Part shown: in pieces, positions 42,751 through 51,553 of the stretch
How positions within the stretch are numbered: the stretch's first letter is position 1
Layout of the letters: each line of letters opens with the position of its first letter
DNA from: Streptomyces sp. R33
Lineage (GTDB): Bacteria; Actinomycetota; Actinomycetes; Streptomycetales; Streptomycetaceae
Reading direction: 5' to 3'
Assembly: GCF_041200175.1 (NCBI RefSeq)
Contig: NZ_CP165727.1
Coordinates: 7,868,001-7,932,000, forward strand
Length of the DNA: 64,000 nucleotides
Notes under the pieces: model-generated
Seen by the model: the letters and a program-made list of their open reading frames with translations, nothing else
What the model was told of the DNA's origin: nothing
Databases searched by the model: none
Made by a program: the position numbers and the translations under genes

Positions 42751-42797
42751 CGTACGGGGTGTCTCGCCGGCACGTCGGTCCGATAGGCCGCGAGTGG

Positions 42798-43496
42798 CTA
42801 CGTGGTGCCCGTCATGCTGGCGAACACGACCACGTTGCTGTTGTAGTAGTGCTTCTTCGGGTCGAACTCGCCGCCGCACGTGACCAGGCGAAGGCCTGCG
42901 TGGTCGAGGTTCTTGTAGACCTCGAGCGTCGGGAACTCGGCCTTCGGGTACTCGGCGACCCGGTCCACCGTGAACGTGGCCGTCTTGTTGTCCCGCCGGG
43001 TCACCTTGATCGTGTCGCCGGCCTTCATCGTCTTGAGCTTCTCGAACACCGCCGCCGCGCCGTTCCACGTGACATGGCCGGCGATCACGGCGGGCCCCTG
43101 GGAGCCGGGCGTCGGCCCCGGCTCGTACCAGCCCGCGCGACCGGGGTCCTTGGGGGTCTGCATCGTTCCGTCCGCGTTCTGCCGCAGCGTCTCCAAGGAG
43201 CTGGAGAGCCCGAGGGACGGGATCGAGATGCTCTGCGGCTCCGAGCGGGCGAGGGCGGGCTTGACCTGGCCCGCACCCGCACCCGCACCCGCACCCGCAC
43301 CGCTCTGCGCCCCGCCCTGCGGGGCCTGACCTCGAGGGGCGGCGGGGGCCGCCGAATCCTGGCCCCCGCACGCCGCGAGAAACAACGTGGCGAGGGCTGC
43401 GGCGGCCAGGGCTGCGGCCCGGCGGCGGGCGGGCCGCACGGTGGATGCGGCGGGTGCACGGCGCACGGCCGGTGCGGAGGTCCGCCCGGCCTTCAC
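42798..43496 (-). CDS. Class F-like sortase with lipoprotein signal
   Basis: The 232-residue protein has the sortase catalytic Cys207 in LRLVTCGGEF and His141 in VIAGHVTWNG, matching actinobacterial class F sortases. The N-terminus has a basic region, a hydrophobic stretch and a LAAC lipobox (Cys43), so it may be lipid-anchored rather than held by a simple helix. An Ala/Gly repeat encoded by a 6-bp microsatellite links anchor and enzyme. Its GTG overlaps the stop of the upstream CHRD-protein gene (43493-43496), implying that the surface protein is its partner or substrate. Confidence 0.88.
   Translation of the reverse strand: MKAGRTSAPAVRRAPAASTVRPARRRAAALAAAALATLFLAACGGQDSAAPAAPRGQAPQGGAQSGAGAGAGAGAGQVKPALARSEPQSISIPSLGLSSSLETLRQNADGTMQTPKDPGRAGWYEPGPTPGSQGPAVIAGHVTWNGAAAVFEKLKTMKAGDTIKVTRRDNKTATFTVDRVAEYPKAEFPTLEVYKNLDHAGLRLVTCGGEFDPKKHYYNSNVVVFASMTGTT
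43271..43301. repeat. 6-bp microsatellite (CCGCAC) in the sortase linker
   Basis: Five consecutive copies of CCGCAC encode an alternating Ala/Gly run in the sortase linker. The unit keeps frame, so slippage would only change linker length. Confidence 0.7.
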
Positions 43497-44329
43497 GCGG
43501 CGGCCCCCATGCCCTCCGTACGGACGCGGACCGAGGCGGCCCGCCTCCGCGCGACGAACAACGCGCCGGACGCAGCGCCGGCGACCGCCGCGGACAGGGC
43601 GAGTGCGGACCCGGTGATCGCCGTATCCGGCGTCGCCGCGCTCTGCGGAGCACCACCGCCGGTCTCGATGCCGCCGACCGGGAGGGAACCCACGGACGCG
43701 CCCATGACCATGCCGCAGTTGGTCGGAGCCGTGGCCTCCTGGGGCAGCTTCGGGTCGAGCTCGCTCTTGCCGGCGCCCTCGAAGTCGTACTTGCCGTTCT
43801 TGTTGCGGTCGATGCCGTGCTGCACGATGTGCAGGTCCTTGATGTGGTCGACCACGGCCTGCGAAACGGTGATCGTCCGCTTGTACGAGACCTTGCCCTG
43901 CTTGTTCGCGACGGGCATGCGTTCCACGGCGAGGCCGCTGGTCGCCTGGGTGTCCCCGGACGTGGTGAGCGAGATGTTGATGTCGCCGTAGTCGACGGTG
44001 GCCTCGGTGTTGCTGAGGATCCCGTCGCCATTGGTGTCGTCACTGGCGTCGGGGCACTGGAAGTCGTGCCCGTTGGTCGAGCCGTGCAGATGCTGGGCCG
44101 ACGGCGACCCGGGCACCATGCCCTCGGACTCGATCTGCACGGTCAGCTGATTGCCCTTGAGGCTGAGCATGGCCGTACCCCGGGAACCGGAGCTGTTGAG
44201 CTGCGCCAGATCGATCTGGTACGCCTTCCCGCCCTCCGCGAGAGCCGGGCCGGAAAGCCCTACGGTCAGGAACACGGCGGCGGGCACGGCGGCGACCACC
44301 ACGAGGCGACCAGTGCGCTTGGCTATCAC
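43493..44329 (-). CDS. Secreted CHRD-domain surface protein
   Basis: The 278-residue protein has a signal peptide (VVVAAVPAAVFLTVGLSGPALA) and a CHRD-like beta domain (YQIDLAQLNSSGSRGTAMLSL, then PSAQHLHGSTNGHDFQC). Two Asp/Asn-rich loops look like Ca2+ sites (DTNGDGILSN and DRNKNGKYD). The C-terminus has a hydrophobic helix and a basic tail (FVARRRAASVR) like a sortase-sorted or membrane-anchored surface protein, but no textbook LPxTG or LAxTG is visible; LPVGG and IETGG lie before the helix. It is the first gene of the operon with the sortase. Confidence 0.8.
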   Translation of the reverse strand: MIAKRTGRLVVVAAVPAAVFLTVGLSGPALAEGGKAYQIDLAQLNSSGSRGTAMLSLKGNQLTVQIESEGMVPGSPSAQHLHGSTNGHDFQCPDASDDTNGDGILSNTEATVDYGDINISLTTSGDTQATSGLAVERMPVANKQGKVSYKRTITVSQAVVDHIKDLHIVQHGIDRNKNGKYDFEGAGKSELDPKLPQEATAPTNCGMVMGASVGSLPVGGIETGGGAPQSAATPDTAITGSALALSAAVAGAASGALFVARRRAASVRVRTEGMGAAA

Positions 44330-44453
44330 ATTCGCTCCTGTTCCGCGCTTTCCCCGGGTGGGGAATCGCAGATCGTACGGGTTTGACGTGAGCTCCCGGA
44401 GAGGGTCTCGCCGCTACTTCGGAGCGCCGGCGTCCGTGGATTGGTGCTTCTTG

Positions 44454-44465
44454 GAGAAATTTCTC
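44454..44465. promoter_or_regulatory. 12-bp palindrome upstream of the galactose-oxidase-like gene
   Basis: GAGAAATTTCTC is a perfect palindrome in an otherwise GC-rich divergent gap between the CHRD and oxidase genes. It could be an operator, but nothing identifies the regulator. Confidence 0.3.
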
Positions 44466-44601
44466 GGCGGCCGTGGCCGGCACCCTGAGCGCGGCAGCAT
44501 CCGGCAGTGCGGTTTCGCGCCAACTCTCTTCCATTTCAGGCAGGTTGCGGCTGTGTGGACCTATGTTCCAGGGGTCCACCGGTTCGCCCCAGGAGGTCAG
44601 A

Positions 44602-47160
44602 TTGCAGTACAGGCGACGCTTCCTCGCCTCTTTCCGCGTGTTACGCCGTTCCCACCTGCTCATCGCCCTCGGCCTCGGCTCGCTGCTGGTCGGTCTGATG
44701 CCGTGGCTCGGGGTCGAGGGGCCGGCAGCGGCCGGCCGTGCCCCGGCGCCCCGGCCCGTACCCGTTCCGTTCGACCAGCAGACGGCGAAGCAGTCACCGC
44801 ACCACGGCATCGCGCCGGCGAACGCCATGGAACCCACGGCTCCCCTCCTCGACCGGACCGGCTGGACGGCCACGGCGAGCGACGAGGAGACCACCGGTGA
44901 GAACGGCCGCGCAGCCAATGTGCTCGACGGCAACGACAGCACCATCTGGCACAGCAAGTGGGCCGGTACGCCCGCCCCCTTGCCGCACAGCATCACCATC
45001 GACATGCACCGCACGGCCGTCGTCTCCGCCCTCCTCTACCGCCCCCGCGCCGACGGAGCCAACGGGCGCGTCGGCGAGTACAGCATCAGTGTCAGTACGG
45101 ACGGACAGGCCTGGGCGAGCCCGGTCGCCTCGGGCACGCTGGCCGACGACGCCGGCGCCAAGACGCTCGGGTTCGCCCCGCAAGGGGCCCGGTTCGTACG
45201 GCTGACGGCGCTGACCGAGGCCGGCGGCCGAGGCCCCTGGACCTCCGCCGCCGAGATCAACCTGCTGGGCGACCCCGGCACCCCCGCAGCCACCGTCGAC
45301 CTGTCCCGGACCGGCTGGACGGCCACGGCGAGCGACGAGGAGACCGGCGGTGAGAACGGCCGCGCGGCGAATGTGCTCGACGGCAACGACAGCACCATCT
45401 GGCACAGCAAGTGGGCAGGAACTCCCGCCCCCTTGCCGCACAGCATCACCATCGACATGCACCGCACGACGGCCGTCTCCGCCCTCGTCTACCACCCCCG
45501 CGTGGACGGACCCAACGGCCGGGCAGGCGCGTACACCGTCACCACCAGCACCGACGGCACGGCCTTCGCCGCACCGGTCGCCGCGGGCACCTGGCGCGAC
45601 GACGACACGGTCAAGACCGCCACCTTCACCCGCACCGAGACCGCCCGCTTCATACGCCTGACCGTGACCACCGAGGCCGGCGGCCGCGGCCCCTGGACCT
45701 CGGCCGGTGAAATACGCCTGAGCGGACCGGCCAGCCCGGCCGCCCACGGCGTGTGGGACCGGATCACAGGCTTCCCGCTGGTACCCGTGGCCACCGCCGC
45801 CCTGCCCGGCGACAAGCTGCTCGCCTGGTCCGCGTACGCCGTCGACCGCTTCGGCGGCAGCAACGGCTACACCCAGACCGCGATCCTGGACCTGAAGACC
45901 GGCAAGGTCACGCAGCGCCGCATCGACAACACCGGCCACGACATGTTCTGCCCCGGCATCGCCATGCTGGCCGACGGCCGGGTGCTGGTCACCGGCGGAA
46001 GCAACGCGGAGAAGGCCAGCATCTACGATCCGGCCACCGACACCTGGTCCGCCACCACCAGCATGAACATCGCCCGCGGCTACCAGGCGATGACGCTGCT
46101 CTCCACCGGAGAGGCCTTCGTCCTCGGCGGATCCTGGAGCGGAGGCGCAGGGGACAAGGCCGGTGAGGCCTGGTCGCCGGACACCCGTACGTGGCGCAGG
46201 CTCCCCGGGGTCTCGGCCGTCCCGGCGCTGACCGCCGACCCGGCAGGCCCGTACCGGGCCGACAACCACATGTGGCTGCACGCCACTTCGGGCGGCAAGG
46301 TACTGCAACTGGGCCCGAGCCGGCAGATGAACTGGATCTCGACGAGCGGCCAGGGCAGCATCACGCCCGCCGGCACCCGGGCCGACAGTCAGGACGCCAT
46401 GACCGGCAACGCCGTCTCCTACGACATCGGCAAACTGCTCACCCTGGGCGGCTCGCCCGCCTACGAGAAGATCCCGGCCACGCGGCGCGCCTACACGGTG
46501 AGCATCTCGGGCAACCAGGAGGTACGGGCGGCCCGTACGGGTGACATGGAGTACGCCCGCGCCTTCAGCAACAGCGTCGTGCTGCCCGACGGCAAGGTGG
46601 CCGTCTTCGGGGGACAGGCCTATCCGGTGCCCTTCAGCGACGCGACCTCGGTGCTGGCCCCCGAGCTGTGGGACCCGTCGACCGGCGGCTTCACCCCGCT
46701 CGCCACCATGGCCGTCCCGCGCAACTACCACAGCGTGGCCAACCTGCTGCCGGACGGGCGGATCTTCTCCGGCGGCGGGGGCCTGTGCGGTGACTGCGCG
46801 ACAAACCACGCCGACGGAGCCGTCTTCACACCGCCGTACCTGCTCAACGCGGACGGATCGCCGAAGCCGCGTCCCGTCATCACCGCAGGCGTGCCCTCCA
46901 GGGCGGCACCCGGCACCTCGCTCACGGTGAGCACCCAGGCCCCGGTGGCGTCCTTCGTCCTGATGCGGGCCGCGGCCGCCACCCACTCCACCGACAACGA
47001 CCAGCGGCGGGTCCCCCTCGCGTCCACGGCCACGGGAACCGGCGCGTACACGGTGTCCGTCCCTGCTGACACCGGTGTGGTCCTGCCGGGGAACTACATG
47101 CTGTTCGCCCTCGACGCCCAGGGGGTACCGAGCATCGCGAAGTTCGTCACCATCTCCTGA
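44602..47160 (+). CDS. Galactose-oxidase-like copper radical oxidase with two CBM32 domains
   Basis: The 852-residue exported protein starts at TTG 44602, five bases after AGGAGG. A signal peptide (LLIALGLGSLLVGLMPWL) is followed by two F5/8-type C (CBM32) carbohydrate-binding domains at about 84-225 and 235-376, then a kelch propeller and a C-terminal DUF1929 domain. Copper-radical residues are all present: Cys450 (MFCPGIA) and Tyr494 (ARGYQAM) for the thioether crosslink, Tyr709-His710 (RNYHSV) and His795 (ATHSTDND). It should oxidise a sugar or alcohol to an aldehyde with release of H2O2 outside the cell. Codon 14 is TTA. The CBM32 copies are almost identical in DNA. Confidence 0.92.
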   Translation: MQYRRRFLASFRVLRRSHLLIALGLGSLLVGLMPWLGVEGPAAAGRAPAPRPVPVPFDQQTAKQSPHHGIAPANAMEPTAPLLDRTGWTATASDEETTGENGRAANVLDGNDSTIWHSKWAGTPAPLPHSITIDMHRTAVVSALLYRPRADGANGRVGEYSISVSTDGQAWASPVASGTLADDAGAKTLGFAPQGARFVRLTALTEAGGRGPWTSAAEINLLGDPGTPAATVDLSRTGWTATASDEETGGENGRAANVLDGNDSTIWHSKWAGTPAPLPHSITIDMHRTTAVSALVYHPRVDGPNGRAGAYTVTTSTDGTAFAAPVAAGTWRDDDTVKTATFTRTETARFIRLTVTTEAGGRGPWTSAGEIRLSGPASPAAHGVWDRITGFPLVPVATAALPGDKLLAWSAYAVDRFGGSNGYTQTAILDLKTGKVTQRRIDNTGHDMFCPGIAMLADGRVLVTGGSNAEKASIYDPATDTWSATTSMNIARGYQAMTLLSTGEAFVLGGSWSGGAGDKAGEAWSPDTRTWRRLPGVSAVPALTADPAGPYRADNHMWLHATSGGKVLQLGPSRQMNWISTSGQGSITPAGTRADSQDAMTGNAVSYDIGKLLTLGGSPAYEKIPATRRAYTVSISGNQEVRAARTGDMEYARAFSNSVVLPDGKVAVFGGQAYPVPFSDATSVLAPELWDPSTGGFTPLATMAVPRNYHSVANLLPDGRIFSGGGGLCGDCATNHADGAVFTPPYLLNADGSPKPRPVITAGVPSRAAPGTSLTVSTQAPVASFVLMRAAAATHSTDNDQRRVPLASTATGTGAYTVSVPADTGVVLPGNYMLFALDAQGVPSIAKFVTIS
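44853..45468 (+). repeat. Direct repeat of about 163 bp within the oxidase gene
   Basis: Segments 44853-45015 and 45306-45468 (offset 453 bp, exactly 151 codons) are nearly identical in nucleotide sequence. They encode the first half of each CBM32 domain. The second halves have diverged much more. This suggests recent duplication or gene conversion. Confidence 0.85.
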
Positions 47161-47168
47161 ACCGCAGG

Positions 47169-47203
47169 GGCGGTGTCCGGCCGCGGTCGCGCCGGACACC
47201 GCC
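47169..47203 (+). terminator. Hairpin terminator after the oxidase gene
   Basis: A 13-bp perfect stem (47169-47181 with 47191-47203) and a 9-base loop begin 9 bp after the oxidase stop codon. Confidence 0.8.
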
Positions 47204-47302
47204 TGCGCCGGCCCTCCGCTCCATGAGATCGTCCGATAAATTGGCGCACCGGACGGTCCGTTCACCGCGGGTCGGCGAACGGTCACGGGGACGGGGGAAC
47301 CG

Positions 47303-48889
47303 GTGGAGTCTTTGCGGCCCGATGACCTGCCGGAGATCGGCGGGTACCGCCTGCTGGCGCGGCTCGGTGAGGGAGGAATGGGCGAGGTGTTCCTGGCCCG
47401 GACGCCGTCCGGCCGGCCGCTGGCCCTGAAGACCGTCCACCGGGAGCTGAGTCTGGAGCCGGACTTCGCCGAACGGTTCGCCCGGGAGATACGCACCAAC
47501 GACCGCGTGCGCAGTGCGTGGACGGTCTCGGTGGTGGACTTCAGCCCGCCGGGCGTACTGCCGCAGTGGCTGGCGACGGAGTACGTCGCCGCGCCGTCGC
47601 TGGGCGACTGGGTGCACCGGCACGGGCCGCTGTCGGCGGCGGCCGTGTGGTGCCTGGCCCGGGAGCTGTCCTGCGCGCTCGTCGCCGTACGAGCGGCAGG
47701 GGTCGTCCACCGCGACATCAAACCGGCGAACGTACTGCTCGGCCCGGAGCGGCCCTTCCTCATCGACTTCGGCATCGCCCGCGCCGTACGCGACCCGCGC
47801 CACACCCGGACGGGCGCGGTCATCGGTACGCCTGGCTTCCTCGCACCGGAGCAGGCGACGGGCGCCGTGGCCGGTGCGCCGGCCGACGTGTTCTCCCTCG
47901 CCGCGGTCCTCGTGTACGCGGCGACCGGCCGCAGTCCCTTCCTGGCGCGCGGCGAGGAGCTGCAACTCCCGGGCCTCCTGTACCGGATCGTCCACGACGA
48001 GCCCCTGCTCGACGGCGTGCCCGAAGCGCTCCTCCCACTGGTGCGGGAGTGCCTGGCCAAGGACCCCGGCCGGCGCCCGACCGCCGAGGACGTACGGGCG
48101 CGGCTCGGCGCCGCAGAGGAGGAGGACTGGAGCACCGCGGCGCCGGCGGCCCTCGTCGCCGACGTCGGCCGCAGGGAGGCCGAGCTCACGCGACTCCTGA
48201 CCGTGCCGCAGCCGCCTGCGTACGCCCCTGCGGGTCTCGGGACTTCGCCGGTTGCGACGCCGCAGTCCCCGGCCCTGCTCCCTCCCGCCGCGCCCGTGCC
48301 GCCGGCCACGGCTCCCGGGGCTCCGCCCCCGTCCCGGCAGCCCCTGGTGATCGGCGCTGCCGTCGGCGCCGCCGCGCTCGCGGCGGTCGTCACGCTCGCC
48401 ATCCGGCTTCCCGGGGGCACGGACGACAGTGGCGAGGCCGCGTCCCCCACCGCCTCGCTCACCCCGTCCGTACCGGGCTCCTCCGCGGCGGCGTTGCCGG
48501 CTTCGTGGGTCGGCACGTGGTCCGGGGTCGGGCCCGGCACGCCGGACGCGGACGGCCTCACCCGGGCGCGGACGGGTGAGTTCGCCGTCACGGTCACCCT
48601 GCAGGCGGGAGCCGCGGGCGAGATCGTGGGCCGGCAGGTCAGCGAGGTCAAGGAGGTCTCCAGCGGCCGCAACCTGGGGTGCACGGAGGCCCTCGAGCTG
48701 CGGCAGATCAAGGGGAACACCGCGGTCCTGGCGGCAGCGACCAGCCATCCGACCGACCGCGCCGCCTCCTTCGAATGCCCCCGGGGCAACCTCTACGTGC
48801 TGACCCTGGACCAGCCGGACCGGCTGACGCTCCAGTCGGAAGGCGCGCAGTCGGCCGGAGCCCCCGCTGCCCTGACCCGCAACCACTGA
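47303..48889 (+). CDS. Transmembrane Ser/Thr protein kinase (Hanks type)
   Basis: The 528-residue protein starts at GTG 47303 after GGGGGAACC. Residues 15-275 are a kinase domain with the glycine loop LGEGGMGEV, Lys43 (ALK), catalytic Asp138 (HRDIKPAN) and Asp155 (DFG), so it should be active. A Pro-rich juxtamembrane region and one helix at 348-370 follow. The external domain of about 150 residues has two Cys (NLGCTEAL and SFECPRGN) and a lipocalin-like strand pattern opening with WVGTWSG. The ligand is unknown. It is monocistronic. Confidence 0.94.
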   Translation: MESLRPDDLPEIGGYRLLARLGEGGMGEVFLARTPSGRPLALKTVHRELSLEPDFAERFAREIRTNDRVRSAWTVSVVDFSPPGVLPQWLATEYVAAPSLGDWVHRHGPLSAAAVWCLARELSCALVAVRAAGVVHRDIKPANVLLGPERPFLIDFGIARAVRDPRHTRTGAVIGTPGFLAPEQATGAVAGAPADVFSLAAVLVYAATGRSPFLARGEELQLPGLLYRIVHDEPLLDGVPEALLPLVRECLAKDPGRRPTAEDVRARLGAAEEEDWSTAAPAALVADVGRREAELTRLLTVPQPPAYAPAGLGTSPVATPQSPALLPPAAPVPPATAPGAPPPSRQPLVIGAAVGAAALAAVVTLAIRLPGGTDDSGEAASPTASLTPSVPGSSAAALPASWVGTWSGVGPGTPDADGLTRARTGEFAVTVTLQAGAAGEIVGRQVSEVKEVSSGRNLGCTEALELRQIKGNTAVLAAATSHPTDRAASFECPRGNLYVLTLDQPDRLTLQSEGAQSAGAPAALTRNH

Positions 48890-49071
48890 CCCGGAGGGCC
48901 CGAGGGCGTCGTACGGGTCCCCGCTCAGCCGGAGCCGGTAGCCCGCGCGGTGGTGACCCGGGTGGCTCCCCCGGCGTGGCCGCTTGCCCCGATGCGGATG
49001 CCCGGCGTGTCATGTGTGGGGTCCGTGTCATGTGCCTGGTCCCGTGAACGACCCGGCCACGTGAGGGAACC

Positions 49072-50097
49072 ATGGTGAAACTTCCTGCGCGCCGTTCCCT
49101 GCTCGCGGCCGGGGCCGGCGGAACGTTCGCTGCCGTATCAGCGGCCTTCCTGCTGCGGGGCGGCCCCGGGGTGCCCGCACGGGAGCCGTCCGCCACCCCG
49201 CCCGTTCCGTCCGCCTCCGCGAGCGCCTCGCTGCGCACCGACCTGACCCTGCGCAGCCGGCTGCTCGGCCGGGAGGTCCCGTACAGCCTCTACCTGCCCG
49301 CCGACGTGAGCCCCGCGTCCCCGGGCGGCCGGTCCGGCGACGGGATCCCGGCCCTCTTCCTGCTGCACGGAGCGAGCGGGAAGCACACCGACTGGGTCGT
49401 CAAGGGCGGCATCGTGCCGACCCTGGAACGGGCCGTCGCGGCGGGCCGGATCCCGGCGTGCGCCCTCGTCATGCCCGACGCCCGGCGCGACCCCGGCACG
49501 CCGGGGGGAGGCCAGGACGAGACGTTCTACATCAACGACGCCGGATCCGGCGGCGGCGCCCTGCGCTACGAGGACATGTTCGTCAAGGAGTTCGTCCCGG
49601 CGGTGGAACAGACCCACGGGCTGGGCGGCCGGGCGGAGAAGAGGGCCGTAGCCGGGCTCTCCATGGGCGGTTACGGCGCGCTGATGTACGCCCTGCGGTA
49701 CCCGGGCCTGTTCGGCGCCGCCGCCGGGCTGAGCACGGCGCACTTCACCGCCGAGGGCTACCGCGAGATGCCGATGGGGGAGTGGAACCGCTTCTACGGC
49801 CATGCCTTCGGCCGGGACCTGGCAGGATCCGCCCGGCTGACCGTCCGGGCCCGGGAGTACGACCTGGCCGACATCATCCGGCGCACTGCGCCCGACCGGC
49901 TCCGGCGCGCCCGCTACCACCTCGGCTGCGGGACCGAGGACGCCAACTACCTGCCGGGGACCGAAGACCTGCGCACCGTGTTCGCGGCCCGCGGCGTGCC
50001 CGCCGAGGTGGTCCTGGCACCGGGCGGCCACGGCTGGCCCTACTGGACCGTCGCGGCGGACCGGATGCTGGACTTCTTCGGCCGCCAGCTCGCCTGA
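49072..50097 (+). CDS. Exported alpha/beta-hydrolase esterase (esterase D-like)
   Basis: The 341-residue protein has a signal region (RRSLLAAGAGGTFAAVSAAFLL, with basic residues before it) and an esterase-D/antigen-85-like hydrolase domain. Motifs include ALFLLHGASGKHTDW, the nucleophile elbow GLSMGGYGALM, and the catalytic His in GGHGWPYW. GAGGGAACC precedes ATG 49072. It may be a secreted carbohydrate or acyl esterase. The substrate is not deducible. It is a single gene convergent with the aldo/keto reductase. Confidence 0.87.
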   Translation: MVKLPARRSLLAAGAGGTFAAVSAAFLLRGGPGVPAREPSATPPVPSASASASLRTDLTLRSRLLGREVPYSLYLPADVSPASPGGRSGDGIPALFLLHGASGKHTDWVVKGGIVPTLERAVAAGRIPACALVMPDARRDPGTPGGGQDETFYINDAGSGGGALRYEDMFVKEFVPAVEQTHGLGGRAEKRAVAGLSMGGYGALMYALRYPGLFGAAAGLSTAHFTAEGYREMPMGEWNRFYGHAFGRDLAGSARLTVRAREYDLADIIRRTAPDRLRRARYHLGCGTEDANYLPGTEDLRTVFAARGVPAEVVLAPGGHGWPYWTVAADRMLDFFGRQLA

Positions 50098-50159
50098 CCC
50101 CACGCCGGACCCGCCCTGGCCCGTACGGTGACCCGTCAGGCGCTCAACCCGCTGCGGGT

Positions 50160-51146
50160 TCAGTTGTTGACGAAGGTGAGGCTGGTCGCGTCGTAGCGGG
50201 TGCCCGCGATCTCCGAGGGCGGGGCCGCGGCTTCGATGGCGGCGAGGTCCTCGGGGGACAGCTCGACGGCCAGGGCCGCGAGGTTCTCCTCCAGGTACCG
50301 CCGGCGCCGCGTGCCGGGGATCGGCACCACGTCGTCGCCCCGGTGCTGCACCCAGGCCAGGGCGAGCTGGCCGGCGGTGACACCCTTCGCCGCGGCCAGC
50401 TCGTTCAGCTTCGCGACGATCGCCAGGTTCCGCTCGAGGTTGCCGTCGGCGAACCGCGGCTGCGTGCGCCGTACGTCGTTCTCGGCCAGCCCCTCCACCG
50501 AGCTGTACCGGCCGGTCAGAAAACCGCGCCCCAACGGCGAGAACGGGACCAGGCCGATGCCGAGCTCGCGGCAGACCGGGGCGATCTCCGCCTCCAGGTC
50601 GCGGGTCCACAGAGACCACTCGCTCTGCAGCGCGGTGATCGGGTGCACCGCGTGCGCCCGCCGGACGGTGGCCGCGCCGGCCTCCGACAGCCCGAGGTGA
50701 CGGACCTTGCCGGCCTGCACCAGCTCGGCCATGGCGCCGACGGTCTCCTCGATCGGCACCTGCGGATCGACCCGGTGCTGGTAGTAGAGGTCGATGTGGT
50801 CGACCCCGAGCCGGCGCAGCGACGCCTCGCACGCCTGCCGTACGTAGGCGGCGTCGCCGCGGACCCGGACCGGCTCGCCCAGCCGGCTGGCGAAGCCGAA
50901 CTTCGTGGCCAGCACCACCTCGTCGCGGCGCCCGGCCACGGCCCGTCCGATCAGCTCCTCGTTGTGCCCGGCGCCGTAGAAGTCGGCGGTGTCCAGGAAG
51001 GTCACCCCGAGGTCGAGGGCATGGTGCAGCGTCGCGATCGACTGCGTGTCGTCCGAGGCGCCGTAGCCGTGGCTCATGCCCATGCACCCCAGGCCTTGCG
51101 CGGAGACCGCCAGGTTGCCCAGGTGCCGGGTGGGGACATCGGTCAT
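50160..51146 (-). CDS. Aldo/keto reductase
   Basis: The 328-residue protein is a (beta/alpha)8 NADPH-dependent reductase with the catalytic tetrad in FLDTADFYG (Asp, Tyr), ATKFGF (Lys) and LYYQHRVD (His). The C-terminal cofactor site reads IPGTRRRRYLEEN. It is of the yeast YakC/plant AKR13 type common in Streptomyces. CAGGAGG precedes ATG 51146. The partial gene at 1-126 is a paralogue. The physiological carbonyl substrate is unknown. Confidence 0.94.
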   Translation of the reverse strand: MTDVPTRHLGNLAVSAQGLGCMGMSHGYGASDDTQSIATLHHALDLGVTFLDTADFYGAGHNEELIGRAVAGRRDEVVLATKFGFASRLGEPVRVRGDAAYVRQACEASLRRLGVDHIDLYYQHRVDPQVPIEETVGAMAELVQAGKVRHLGLSEAGAATVRRAHAVHPITALQSEWSLWTRDLEAEIAPVCRELGIGLVPFSPLGRGFLTGRYSSVEGLAENDVRRTQPRFADGNLERNLAIVAKLNELAAAKGVTAGQLALAWVQHRGDDVVPIPGTRRRRYLEENLAALAVELSPEDLAAIEAAAPPSEIAGTRYDATSLTFVNN

Positions 51147-51553
51147 GGTGCTGCCTCCTGATCTAGGGATCATCTGCCGAGGACGCTAGGTGTTGGAGTG
51201 CGCTCCATGTCAACCGGCACCCCCTGGCGCCCCGCTGCCCGCGTCCGGGATTTGTATCCAGGGCGTATCAGGCAGTGCTTGGTTGCCCATCGAAACGGTG
51301 GACAGGGCCGGGGCGATGAAGGCCCCCAGAGCGCCGGACGGCCCGGGAGTCGGCTGCCGCCCGAGCCCGACCACCCCTTCTGACCTGCGTGTTCTCGGGT
51401 AGAGGCGGCGTCCGGGAGGGCGGTGCGTGTCCGGCGTGCGACGCGGTCGCCGCGTCCGTTGCCTGCCGTATCGTTCCTTTCAGGTCGCCGGCCGTGCGTG
51501 AGCGCACACGGGACCGATGCCTCATCCGGCCTGCCCGAACAGGAGTCGTCCCC

